DNA from: DAOTTW01 sp034437615
GTDB lineage: Bacteria > Chloroflexota > Anaerolineae > Aggregatilineales > Phototrophicaceae
Assembly (NCBI GenBank): GCA_034437615.1
Contig: DAOTTW010000017.1
Span: 1 to 22,890 of the forward strand
DNA: 22,890 nucleotides
Direction: 5' to 3'
Shown: piece by piece, positions 14,113 through 22,717 of the stretch
How the letters are laid out: each line of letters begins with the position of its first letter
Numbering within the stretch: the first letter of the stretch is position 1
Notes under the pieces: generated by a model
Seen by the model: the letters and a program-made list of their open reading frames with translations, nothing else
Database searches by the model: none
What the model was told of the DNA's origin: nothing
Position numbers and translations under genes: made by a program

Positions 14113-15717
14113 ATGAAGAAAATCGCTGTTTTATTACTGATTTGCCTATTGGCCCTGCCAGCACTGGCGCAGGACGATGAGCCGACGACGTTGCGCTGGG
14201 GCTTCCCGGCGGATGGCACCACGTTTAACACGGTCACGCAGTCCGAGGCCGTTGATAGCTTCTTGCAGGGCCTGGTATTCCCGGATCTGATGACGACGGA
14301 CCCAGAAACTGGCGACTGGGTGCCGGAACTGGCAACCTGGGAAGTCTCTGACGATGGCACGGTCTACACCTTTAGCATCGACCCGGATGCGCTATGGAGC
14401 GATGGCACGCCGATCACCTCAGAGGACGTGCGCTTCACTTTTGACGCGACCCGCTCTGAAAACGTGCAGACCTTTCGCGCTCCGGACTATGAAGCCATCA
14501 ATATCCTTGATGACAAGACCTTCGAGGTGGTACTGGAAGCGCCGAACTGCAACATTCTCACCGACCTCTCGATCCGCATTATGCCCGCACACGTCTTCGC
14601 TGACGATTACAGCGACTTCATGACTAGCGACTTCAACACAGGGCCAACCGTCGCTGGCGGTCCTTTCATCTTCGTGGAACGCGCTGTTGATGAATTCCTG
14701 CGCTTCCGTGCCAACCCGGATTACCACCTGGGTCAACCGAATATCGATCAGGTGCTGGTTCAGATAATGCCGGATAACGAAGTACGCTTCCAGGCGATGT
14801 CCAGCGGGCAGCTTGATCTAGCGCCATTACCACAAGAACAAGTCGATTTGCTCGTGGGCAACCCGAACGTTGAGGTCATCAGCTACCCGGTTAACGGCTG
14901 GTGGAGTGCAGCATTCAACCTGGCAGACCCGGAAAACCCGCAACCAGCGTTTGATGACGATGGCAACCGCAACGACCAAGACCCGCACCCAATCCTCGGT
15001 GATGTGCGCGTGCGCGAAGCGCTGGTACTGGGCTGGGACCACGAGGACGCGCAGTTTTTATCACCCACAGGCGAATTGCTGTATGGCCCGATCATGCCTG
15101 TGCTGCCGCAATACCTGCACCCGGAGCTTGAAATCCGCCCTTATGACCCCGACGCTGCCGCCGCCCTACTCACAGAGGCTGGTTGGGTCGATAACGATGG
15201 CGATGGCGTGCGCGAAAACGCCGACGGCGAACCACTGGCACTAGATTTCTACTACACTACGGGTAATGAGATCAACCCAACCCTGATGGCCGATTACTGG
15301 GGCGACCTGGGTGCCGACATCAACCTGATTTCCGGCGAGCAAGGTGCCCTGCTCAACGAGGTTTACATAGGGCAGACGTTCGACCTCTTCTATATCGGTG
15401 GCAGTTGGTCACAACCGACGCCGGATTTGCTGCTGAACTTCTTCTTCAACTCTGCCAATGACCTGGCTGCCTGGAACGGCAACTCCTTCGCCAATGAAGA
15501 GGTTGACAGCCTGTTGGCGGAACTGGTGACAGCCCCCTGCGATGACGCAGGCCGTGCGCCGATCTATCATCGCATTCAAGAGATCTTCTACGAAGAGATA
15601 CCGAACGACTTCGTGATTACGCAAGTGGGCAATCAGGTCGTCAGCACACGTGTCGGCAATGTCGTCTTTGATACGTGGGGCGCGAACAACATCAACGAAT
15701 GGACAATTGAGAATTAG
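14113..15717 (+). CDS. Peptide ABC transporter substrate-binding protein (SBP family 5)
   Basis: This is the receptor that captures peptides outside the membrane for the DppBC-type permease encoded divergently. The 534-residue precursor has a signal peptide (MKKIAVLLLICLLALPALA) cut before QDDEP. There is no lipobox in the cleavage region. Family-5 landmarks are WVPELATWEVSDDGTVYTFSI, LWSDGTPITSEDVRFTFDA and a DVRVREALVLGWD block. A WVDNDGDGVRENADGEPL loop (Asp360, 362, 364, Glu368) resembles a calcium-binding loop and is common in this family. A GGAG precedes the ATG by about 10 nt. The next gene starts 1 nt after its stop, so the two are translationally linked. The preferred peptide is not known. 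Confidence 0.93.
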   Translation: MKKIAVLLLICLLALPALAQDDEPTTLRWGFPADGTTFNTVTQSEAVDSFLQGLVFPDLMTTDPETGDWVPELATWEVSDDGTVYTFSIDPDALWSDGTPITSEDVRFTFDATRSENVQTFRAPDYEAINILDDKTFEVVLEAPNCNILTDLSIRIMPAHVFADDYSDFMTSDFNTGPTVAGGPFIFVERAVDEFLRFRANPDYHLGQPNIDQVLVQIMPDNEVRFQAMSSGQLDLAPLPQEQVDLLVGNPNVEVISYPVNGWWSAAFNLADPENPQPAFDDDGNRNDQDPHPILGDVRVREALVLGWDHEDAQFLSPTGELLYGPIMPVLPQYLHPELEIRPYDPDAAAALLTEAGWVDNDGDGVRENADGEPLALDFYYTTGNEINPTLMADYWGDLGADINLISGEQGALLNEVYIGQTFDLFYIGGSWSQPTPDLLLNFFFNSANDLAAWNGNSFANEEVDSLLAELVTAPCDDAGRAPIYHRIQEIFYEEIPNDFVITQVGNQVVSTRVGNVVFDTWGANNINEWTIEN

Positions 15718-15718
15718 C

Positions 15719-17269
15719 ATGTCTGTCTTTAGCGGGTTTAAACAGTACATCACAGCACTGATGCAAGACTGGGACGTGCCCGGTCTTGCCATCGCAGCCG
15801 TGCAGGCGGATGAGGTCGTCTTTCAGGCGGGCTACGGCCTGCGCGATGTCGAGAACAAGGCAGCCCCTGATGTCAATACGGTGTTCGCCATCGGTTCGTC
15901 ATCGAAGGCGTTCACGTCAACTGCGCTCGGCATCCTGGCCGACGAAGGCAAGCTGGACTGGGACGCGCCCGTGCGCGAATACATGCCGGATTTCCAGCTA
16001 CAAGACCCCTACGCCACCGAGCGTATGACGACGCTTGATCTACTATCGCATCGCAGCGGCCTGCCACGCCATGACCTGATGTGGTACGGCACTGCGCTCA
16101 GCCGTGCAGAGATTTTCGCAAAGCTGCGCCACCTGCAACCCACCAAGGACTTCCGCAGCTTCATGCAGTACCAGAACCTCATGTATATGACGGCTGGCTA
16201 TCTGATCGAGCGCATCACGGGCCAAACCTGGGAAGCCTTCACGCAGGAACGCATCTTCGAGCCGCTTGGCATGACGCGCAGCAACTTCTCGGTGGATGTC
16301 AGCCAAACATGGGAAAACATCGCCCTGCCCTACACGAAGCCACTCAATGCAGATTTTGAATATGAGGCGCTAGAGCGCACGGACTTTCGTAATATCGATG
16401 CTATTGGGCCTGCTGGTTCGATCAACTCAACGGTGGTCGATATGGCGCAATGGGTGCGGCTGAACCTGAACGCTGGCAAGCTGGGCGATCAGCAGATCGT
16501 CAGCGAGGAGACGATGCAGCAAATCCACCAGCGCCACACGCCCATCATCCGCCAGGCGATGATGTTCGAAATACTGGACACACACCCGCAGATCGGCCAG
16601 GCGAGCTATGGGTTAGGCTGGTTCGTACAGGGCTATCGCGGGCACCGTTGGGTGCATCATGGCGGCAGTATTGACGGCTTCAATGCCTTCGTGTCGCTGT
16701 TGCCGGATGACGGCATCGGCGTCGTGGCGCTGGCGAATCGTGGCGGCTCCTTACCCGTCATCATGCAGGCTGCGATGAACGTCCATGATCGGTTATTGGG
16801 GCTGGATAGCAACGAAATCGACTGGAATACAAGCTTTCATGAGTTTCAGGATAAGCAGCTAGGGCAAGCCAAAGAAGCCAACAACGAGCTGCTGGAAAGC
16901 CGCAAGCAGGACGCGCCGACGACGCATCCGCTGGACGCCTTCGCAGGCACCTACGAACACGTCGCGTATGGCCCGGTGACGGTCAGCGTGGCCGAAAGCG
17001 GCGATACGCTAGCGGTCAGCTACAACGGCCAAGCCTTTGCCAGCGTGGAGCACCTGCACTACAACGTGTTTCTGCTGAAAAACAAGTTGCTGCCCGTCTA
17101 CATGCCGTTGAACTTCAGTGTCGGCCAGACTGGTGACATTGACGCGCTGAGCCTGCCCATCGAACCTTCGTTACCGCCTGCACGCTTCCTGCGCCAACCA
17201 GCCGCTGACGCCGCCACAAGCGAGGCGGACAAAGCCGAGCAAGTAGAAACCGTCGGGGGTGATGGCTAG
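15719..17269 (+). CDS. Beta-lactamase-fold serine hydrolase (class C/PBP4*-like), copy 1
   Basis: The fold covers class C beta-lactamases, DD-peptidases, D-aminopeptidases and esterases; the actual reaction cannot be read from sequence. The 516-residue product has the catalytic SxxK at FAIGSSSKAF (Ser60, Lys63). The YxN motif is in YQNLMYM (Tyr151, Asn153), and the third motif is HHGG (His313). A smaller C-terminal beta domain (from about residue 405, DUF3471-like) follows. There is no signal peptide, so it is cytoplasmic, unlike enzymes that act on the cell wall. Its ATG lies 1 nt after the binding-protein stop. The copy at 20992 is closely similar across the whole length, including GQTWEAFTQE and DAIGPAGSINS. 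Processing of imported peptides with D- or modified residues is plausible. Confidence 0.9.
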   Translation: MSVFSGFKQYITALMQDWDVPGLAIAAVQADEVVFQAGYGLRDVENKAAPDVNTVFAIGSSSKAFTSTALGILADEGKLDWDAPVREYMPDFQLQDPYATERMTTLDLLSHRSGLPRHDLMWYGTALSRAEIFAKLRHLQPTKDFRSFMQYQNLMYMTAGYLIERITGQTWEAFTQERIFEPLGMTRSNFSVDVSQTWENIALPYTKPLNADFEYEALERTDFRNIDAIGPAGSINSTVVDMAQWVRLNLNAGKLGDQQIVSEETMQQIHQRHTPIIRQAMMFEILDTHPQIGQASYGLGWFVQGYRGHRWVHHGGSIDGFNAFVSLLPDDGIGVVALANRGGSLPVIMQAAMNVHDRLLGLDSNEIDWNTSFHEFQDKQLGQAKEANNELLESRKQDAPTTHPLDAFAGTYEHVAYGPVTVSVAESGDTLAVSYNGQAFASVEHLHYNVFLLKNKLLPVYMPLNFSVGQTGDIDALSLPIEPSLPPARFLRQPAADAATSEADKAEQVETVGGDG

Positions 17270-17271
17270 GT

Positions 17272-17816
17272 ATGTCCTGCACGATCACAATCCGCGAACT
17301 GCACACGATGGCGGAACTCACGGCGTGTGTGCAGTTGCAATATGACATCTGGGGCATCACACCAGGCAACAACACCTCGTCGTACATTATGAATGCTGCC
17401 ATCCACAATGGCGGGGCCTGAACACTGTGGCGTTCTACTTTCATCCCAATCACTATGGCGAGATGACCGACGCGCTGAATCGTGGGCTTGCCAGCGACCG
17501 CCTGGAGGCCACATGGTACACGTCCGACGATGAATTGCCGGACCTGCACGACGATGGCGAACAGAAAACGCCACTCGTCACTGCCTCCGAGGTACACCTA
17601 TTGCCGCAGAACTGGGATGCCCCGGCCTACACGCTCGAAATTCCACAAGACCTGAATGACCTGAAGCAGCGCGACCTACAAGCAGCCGCAAAGTGGCAGA
17701 CTGCTGTACGCGAAGCTCTAACGGCGGCCTTTGCACAGGGTTATGCAGCCGTTGATTTTCAAACCCAAGCAGCGCGTTGTTACTATGTGCTGCGCCGTCA
17801 TGCGCCGCACTTTTAG
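17272..17816 (+). pseudogene. GNAT acyltransferase remnant (COG3375-like) with internal deletion
   Basis: Two fragments of one GNAT-family gene lie in different frames. The 5' piece (17272-17421, 49 residues) matches the family start: TIRELHTMAELTACVQLQYDIWG, ending ...AAIHNGGA and a TGA. The 3' piece (open from 17418, GTG at 17427) begins LNTVAFYFHPNHYGEMTDALNRG and continues LASDRLEATWY, the family C-terminus. The middle, with the acetyl-CoA-binding glycine motif and most of the fold (about 100 residues compared with usual relatives), is missing. The junction is near 17411-17420. The 3' piece could be translated alone but would not be a GNAT enzyme. It starts 2 nt after the hydrolase stop and precedes the racemase. 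In other bacteria a GNAT of this family succinylates D-amino acids for such a racemase. Confidence 0.85.
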
Positions 17817-17833
17817 AAAGTGATAATAACCAC

Positions 17834-19006
17834 ATGAAACCAATCACGATCCAAACCATCAAGCTACACCCGATTGCTGTGCCCTTTGTCTCTCCGTTCC
17901 GTACCAGCTTTGGCGAGCAGACGTTCAAAGCGGCGATGCTGATTGAACTGACGACGACCAATGGCGTTGTGGGCTGGGGTGAGGCGTCCGTTGAATTATG
18001 GCCGGGCTATGGCTATGAGACCATCGGCACCGCCGAACATATCCTCGGTGATTTTCTGGCTCCGGCGCTGGTCGGCAGGACCATCGAAAGCCCAACAAAT
18101 ACACCGGGCCTACTCGCACATTATCGCGGCCACCACGAGAGCAAGGCCGGTTTAGAAACAGCCGTGTGGGATGCCTTCGCCCGCACCAATAACATACGCC
18201 TTGCAGATTTATTTGCAAGCTATCTGCCCGCAGGCCACACACCCCGCCCTGCCGCTACTGTCGGCGTCAGCATCGGCATTCAAGCCACCATCGAGGAAAC
18301 GATCAGCGTCATACGCGCACGGCTCGATCAGGGCTATCAGCGCATCAAACTGAAGATCGAACCGGGCTGGGATGTCGATTTAGCGCGTGCAGTCCGCGAA
18401 GCCCTGCCCGATGCAACGGTGATGCTGGACGCCAACAGCGCTTATACACTGGCCGACGCCGAGTATCTTAAACAACTGGACGCATTTGACCTGTTGATGA
18501 TCGAGCAGCCGTTGGCCTACGATGACATCTATGAGCACTCCAAGCTGAACCAGGTCGTACAGACGCCGCTGTGCCTGGATGAGAGCGTCAAGACAGCAGG
18601 CGATCTGCGCGTCGCGCTGGAATTAGGCGCAATCGACATCCTCAACCTGAAGCCTGCTCGCGTTGGCGGTTACACCGAAAGCCTGAAAATCTACCAGATT
18701 TGCGTCGAACATGAGCTACCCCTGTGGATCGGCGGCATGTTGGAGGTCGGCATCGGGCGCGCGGCCAACGTCGCCTTTGCTGCGTTGCCAGGTGTGACGT
18801 TGCCCTGCGACATCTCTGCGACTGAACGCTATTTCGACCCGGACATCACCGAGCCACCCTTCATCCTGAACGACGACAGCACACTCAGCGTACCGGACGG
18901 CCCCGGCACAGGCATTGAGGTGGTCCGCGAGCGCGTCGAAGCAGCGGAGGCTTACTGGCGCGAACACTCGCCCTATAAAGCAGTGCGAAAGGCTGTCACA
19001 CTATGA
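17834..19006 (+). CDS. N-succinylamino-acid racemase / o-succinylbenzoate synthase family (enolase superfamily)
   Basis: Family members make o-succinylbenzoate for menaquinone, racemise N-succinylamino acids, or do both. The 390-residue product has the complete active-site set. The KxK motif is in RIKLKIEPGWD (Lys172, Lys174). Metal ligands are Asp199 (MLDANSAY), Glu224 (IEQPL) and Asp249 (LCLDES), and the opposite base is Lys273 (NLKPARVGG). The diagnostic GGMLEVGIGRAANVAFAALP follows, then PCDISATERYF. No men genes are near. It lies between a GNAT remnant and a peptidase in a peptide locus, so racemase activity in D-amino-acid salvage is the better guess. The ATG at 17834 aligns with the family start. 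The last codon overlaps the next gene (ATGA). Confidence 0.9.
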   Translation: MKPITIQTIKLHPIAVPFVSPFRTSFGEQTFKAAMLIELTTTNGVVGWGEASVELWPGYGYETIGTAEHILGDFLAPALVGRTIESPTNTPGLLAHYRGHHESKAGLETAVWDAFARTNNIRLADLFASYLPAGHTPRPAATVGVSIGIQATIEETISVIRARLDQGYQRIKLKIEPGWDVDLARAVREALPDATVMLDANSAYTLADAEYLKQLDAFDLLMIEQPLAYDDIYEHSKLNQVVQTPLCLDESVKTAGDLRVALELGAIDILNLKPARVGGYTESLKIYQICVEHELPLWIGGMLEVGIGRAANVAFAALPGVTLPCDISATERYFDPDITEPPFILNDDSTLSVPDGPGTGIEVVRERVEAAEAYWREHSPYKAVRKAVTL

Positions 19007-20976
19007 CGCCCATCCAGAAAGACGACCTGTTCAAGCTGGAGTTTTTGCAGGATGCAGCCGTATCGAGCGCGGCTAACCTGGTGGCTTACGTGGTGGCACA
19101 GTATGACGCCGACGACGACAAAGACCTGACCACGCTCTACCTCACCGACCTGGGCAACAACACCACGAAGGCCATGACCCCCGGTGAGGAGACACTCGGC
19201 GGGTTGGCGTTTTCGCCGGATGGTCGTAGCATCGGCTTTATGTCAGATCGAGGCGGCAAACCGCAGATTTACGCGCTGCCAGTCGATGGTGGCGAAGCCC
19301 GCCAACTGACCCACATCGAGCAAGGTGTGCGCAGCGGTCCGCTGTGGTCGCCGGATGGCAGGCTGATTGCGTTTACGGTTGGCCTGGGCGACGACGATAT
19401 GCCCAAGCTAGACGAGCCATACCGCGTAACGCGCAACGTTTACCGCTTCGATAACATCGGCATTGTGGATGCGGCAATTAACAGCCTGCATGTGCTGAAC
19501 ATTGAAACGGGCGAGACACAGGAGCTTGTGCAAGCCGAGAACGTCATCGCGGTTGCTGATTGGTCACCGGATGGCAAGCGCCTGCTGTACACGGAAATGT
19601 TCCTGCCGGATTCTTTCGCCGTCGCAAACCAGAATTTGCGTATTGTCGATCTGGATGGCAATATCACGCGCCTATTGCCGGAGTGGGGTTTAGTCGGCAC
19701 GGCGGACTGGCTAGCGGATGGCGATCATATTGCCTTTGTGGGCACCGCACACGGCAAGCCAATCGGTAGCAAGGCGGACGTTTACGTGCTGTCGCTGGCG
19801 GATGGCAGCATTAGCCCGCGCACAGACGGCCTGCGCTATGGGGTCGGTGGCAGCTTACAACCGGACTATCCGGCGTTTGGGGTGGCGCGCAGTGCCGGCT
19901 TCTTTGTGCAGGGCGACGATGCCTATACCCGCGTGCAAATCGGTGGCGATGTCAACGTCTACCGTGTGGCGCTGACGGGTGATGCTGCCTATGAGCCTGT
20001 GCTGACAGGTGAACGCGCTTGTTTGCCGTTGGCGCTCGATGACAATTTGCTAGTGTATGCGGTCAGCCAGTTGACCGACCCGCTTGAGCTATACGTGTGT
20101 GACCCCGCCAAACAAGCCGAGCAGCAGCTTACCCACCTGAACCGCGCTTTGTTGGCCGAGCGCACCCTATCGGACGTGCAGCACCTGACGTGGCCCAGTA
20201 TCGACGGTGTGCAGGTCGAAGGCTGGTTCTTATCACCAAAAGACGCCAGTGGCCCCTTGCCGACGATCCTGTATATACATGGCGGCCCACATAGCGCGTT
20301 CGGCAACATGTTCTCGTTTGATTTTCAGATGCTCGTGGGCGCTGGTTACGGTGTGCTGATTATCAACCAGCGTGCATCGACCGGGTACGGCGACGAATTT
20401 TCGACTGCTATCAAGGGCGACTGGGGCAACCTGGATTATCACGACCTGATGACAGGTGTCGATTTTGCGATTGCGCAGGGGTTAGCCGACGGCGATAAGC
20501 TCGGCGTGTGCGGCCTTTCCGGCGGTGGCAACCTCAGTTGCTGGATCGTCGGCCAAACCGAGCGCTTCAAGGCCGCAGTGCCCGAAAATCCTGTCACGAA
20601 TTGGGTTAGCTTCTATGGCGTGTCGGATATTGGCGTTTACTTCGCGGTCGAGGAACTCGGCGGTCCCCCCCACGAAATCCCGGAGGTGTATATGCGCTGT
20701 GCGCCCATCACCTACGCGCACCGTTGCAGCACACCGACGTTGCTGGTACAGGGCGAAAATGACTATCGCTGCCCGACAGAGCAATCCGAGCAGTTCTACA
20801 CGGTGTTGAAGGCCAACGGCTGTATCGCTGAGATGCTGCGCCTGCCCGCAAGCTCACACGCCGGGTCGATTGGTGGGCGTCCGAGCTTGCGCCGTGCGCA
20901 AAACGACGCCTTGCTGGATTGGTTTGATCGCTATGTGCTACAACACGAAGCTGTCGAAGCCGCAACAACAGCTTAA
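19003..20976 (+). CDS. S9-family (prolyl oligopeptidase/acylaminoacyl-peptidase type) serine peptidase
   Basis: This is a cytoplasmic oligopeptidase, cleaving short peptides or removing N-acyl amino acids. The 657-residue product has an N-terminal beta-propeller with PD40-type repeats (FSPDGRSIGFMSDRGG, WSPDGRLIAFT, WSPDGKRLLYT). The C-terminal alpha/beta-hydrolase domain begins near residue 400, with the oxyanion segment YIHGGPH. The triad is Ser506 (GLSGGG), Asp587 (GENDYRCP) and His619 (SSHAG). The nucleophile motif has Gly where many S9 members have Tyr after the Ser. There is no signal peptide. Its ATG overlaps the racemase stop by 4 nt, indicating translational coupling. An acylaminoacyl-peptidase-like role would suit a pathway that handles N-acylated amino acids, but specificity is unproven. 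Confidence 0.92.
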   Translation: MTPIQKDDLFKLEFLQDAAVSSAANLVAYVVAQYDADDDKDLTTLYLTDLGNNTTKAMTPGEETLGGLAFSPDGRSIGFMSDRGGKPQIYALPVDGGEARQLTHIEQGVRSGPLWSPDGRLIAFTVGLGDDDMPKLDEPYRVTRNVYRFDNIGIVDAAINSLHVLNIETGETQELVQAENVIAVADWSPDGKRLLYTEMFLPDSFAVANQNLRIVDLDGNITRLLPEWGLVGTADWLADGDHIAFVGTAHGKPIGSKADVYVLSLADGSISPRTDGLRYGVGGSLQPDYPAFGVARSAGFFVQGDDAYTRVQIGGDVNVYRVALTGDAAYEPVLTGERACLPLALDDNLLVYAVSQLTDPLELYVCDPAKQAEQQLTHLNRALLAERTLSDVQHLTWPSIDGVQVEGWFLSPKDASGPLPTILYIHGGPHSAFGNMFSFDFQMLVGAGYGVLIINQRASTGYGDEFSTAIKGDWGNLDYHDLMTGVDFAIAQGLADGDKLGVCGLSGGGNLSCWIVGQTERFKAAVPENPVTNWVSFYGVSDIGVYFAVEELGGPPHEIPEVYMRCAPITYAHRCSTPTLLVQGENDYRCPTEQSEQFYTVLKANGCIAEMLRLPASSHAGSIGGRPSLRRAQNDALLDWFDRYVLQHEAVEAATTA

Positions 20977-20991
20977 ATAGGACACAATGCC

Positions 20992-22446
20992 ATGACGACA
21001 GATGCACAAGCTACACACATTCAGCAGATCAACGATTATATCGAGGCCGAACTCGCTCGCTGGCAAGTGCCGGGGCTGGCGCTGGCCGTCATCAAAGATG
21101 GCGAAGTCATCCACAAGCAGGGCTATGGCCTGCGCGACCGCGAAGCAAACCTGGCCGTAGATGCCGATACGGTCTTCGCGATTGGCTCTTGTACAAAGGC
21201 GTTCGTCACGATGGGCGTGCAGATGTTGGCCGAACAAGGCAAGCTGAATTGGGATACGCCGATCCGTGAATATCTGCCGGACTTCAGGCTACAAGACTCG
21301 GTTGCCACGCAACAGATGACGGCGCGTGATCTGCTGTGTCATCGGGGTGGATTGCCACGCCACGATCAAAGCTGGTACGGCTCGCCACTATCGCGCCGAG
21401 AGCTGTACGCCCGCCTGCGCTACCTGCAACCAAGCCAGCCCTTTCGCTACCTATACCAGTATCAAAACCTGATGTACATGACCGGGGGCCTCCTGATCGA
21501 AGCGGTCAGCGGCCAAACCTGGGAAGCGTTCACACAGGAGCACATCTTCAAACCCCTGAGCATGACGCGCAGCCAGCTATCGGTACAGCAATCCGAAGCG
21601 GACGACAACGCCGCCCGACCCTACAGCATCAACCACAACGATCAAACGGTGAAGCGCCTGCCCTATCGCAATCTGGATGCTATTGGTCCAGCCGGGTCGA
21701 TCAACTCCAACCTGAATGATATGCTGAACTGGTTACACCTGCACATGGCAGATGGCGCACCCCTGACAGATGCAAATGGCCTGCGCAACCTGCACAGTGC
21801 CTATGTCACGGTGCCACCACAGGCCGAAACCGCCCCACCGATCCCGCAAATTCACGGCAACGGCTACGGGTTAGGCTGGGCCTCGCAGACGTACTGGGGT
21901 TATCAGCGCATCTGGCACACAGGCGGCATCGACGGCTTCATCACTGATGTGTCGTTCTTCCCGCAGGCCAGGCTTGGTATCATCGTCTTCAACAACGGCC
22001 AGGATAGCCTATCGACCACCGTTAGCCGCAGCGTCAGCGACATCTTGCTCGGCCTGGAGCGCATCGACTGGCGGCAGAAGGTCGAAGACGTCATCAGCGC
22101 TGGGCGTAAAAAGCTTGCAGAGGCTCATGGGCAATTCCATGCAAGCCGCAAAGCTGACGCCCCACTGACGCACGCGATCGGGGCCTATGTCGGCAACTAT
22201 GGCAACCCTGGCTACGGCGACATGACCATCAGCCACGCCGACGACAGCTTGCAGGCAACATACAACGGCCTGACCCTCGAACTAACTCACTTTCATTACA
22301 ACACATTCGAGACGCACCATGAGTTACTCGAGGACGCGCCACCGCTAGCGTTGACCTTCCACATCGGCATAAGCGGCGAAATAGAAGCGCTGACGGTCCG
22401 GCTAGAACCGACCACAGCGCCGATTCGCTTCACAAAGGCCGTGTAG
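20992..22446 (+). CDS. Beta-lactamase-fold serine hydrolase (class C/PBP4*-like), copy 2
   Basis: This is a paralogue of the hydrolase at 15719, in the same operon. The 484-residue product keeps SxxK at FAIGSCTKAF (Ser66, Lys69), YxN in YQNLMYM (Tyr157, Asn159) and HTGG (His309). The C-terminal beta domain is also present (GAYVGNYGNPGYGDMTISHADD). There is no signal peptide. AGGAC lies about 9 nt before the ATG, and the gap to the S9 peptidase is 15 nt. Differences from copy 1 cluster around the third motif (WHTGG here, VHHGG there) and in the region before it, so the two probably differ in substrate. It is the last gene before the right-hand repeat; no clear terminator follows. Confidence 0.9.
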   Translation: MTTDAQATHIQQINDYIEAELARWQVPGLALAVIKDGEVIHKQGYGLRDREANLAVDADTVFAIGSCTKAFVTMGVQMLAEQGKLNWDTPIREYLPDFRLQDSVATQQMTARDLLCHRGGLPRHDQSWYGSPLSRRELYARLRYLQPSQPFRYLYQYQNLMYMTGGLLIEAVSGQTWEAFTQEHIFKPLSMTRSQLSVQQSEADDNAARPYSINHNDQTVKRLPYRNLDAIGPAGSINSNLNDMLNWLHLHMADGAPLTDANGLRNLHSAYVTVPPQAETAPPIPQIHGNGYGLGWASQTYWGYQRIWHTGGIDGFITDVSFFPQARLGIIVFNNGQDSLSTTVSRSVSDILLGLERIDWRQKVEDVISAGRKKLAEAHGQFHASRKADAPLTHAIGAYVGNYGNPGYGDMTISHADDSLQATYNGLTLELTHFHYNTFETHHELLEDAPPLALTFHIGISGEIEALTVRLEPTTAPIRFTKAV

Positions 22447-22717
22447 ATACAGGGGCGCACTGCTGGGCAACCGCCGCGAAAAACCGCGCACCGTACTATT
22501 TCTGAATTCGTTCTGGCTACTCCACATAGATGCAGCATAGATGCAGCAAAATCAATAGTGGGTAGAAGGGCATAACAGCGTGGACTGGACAAAAGCGGGG
22601 GGTGATTACAAACTAGTTCTACCAAAAATCAATGGTAGTGGTCACGTATTGACTGATAGGTTGTACAGGGTCTACGCATGAGACAGAGTTGACCCACATT
22701 CCGCACTTTTGCCGTGA
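22447..22717. other. Non-coding region after the hydrolase operon
   Basis: I see no convincing gene or terminator. A perfect 11-bp tandem duplication of CATAGATGCAG lies at 22525-22546. The last 25 bp before the multi-hairpin element (ATTCCGCACTTTTGCC region) weakly match the flank of the other copy near 10240-10260, so the repeat may extend slightly beyond its core. Confidence 0.5.

Noticed and set aside
17427..17816. A stand-alone 129-residue gene starting at GTG
   Set aside because: Its sequence is the C-terminal part of a GNAT protein whose N-terminal part lies just upstream in another frame, so it is treated as part of one broken gene.
22296..22625. Minus-strand frame overlapping the end of the second hydrolase
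   Set aside because: It is antisense to a convincing gene for half its length, with no start signal or motif.
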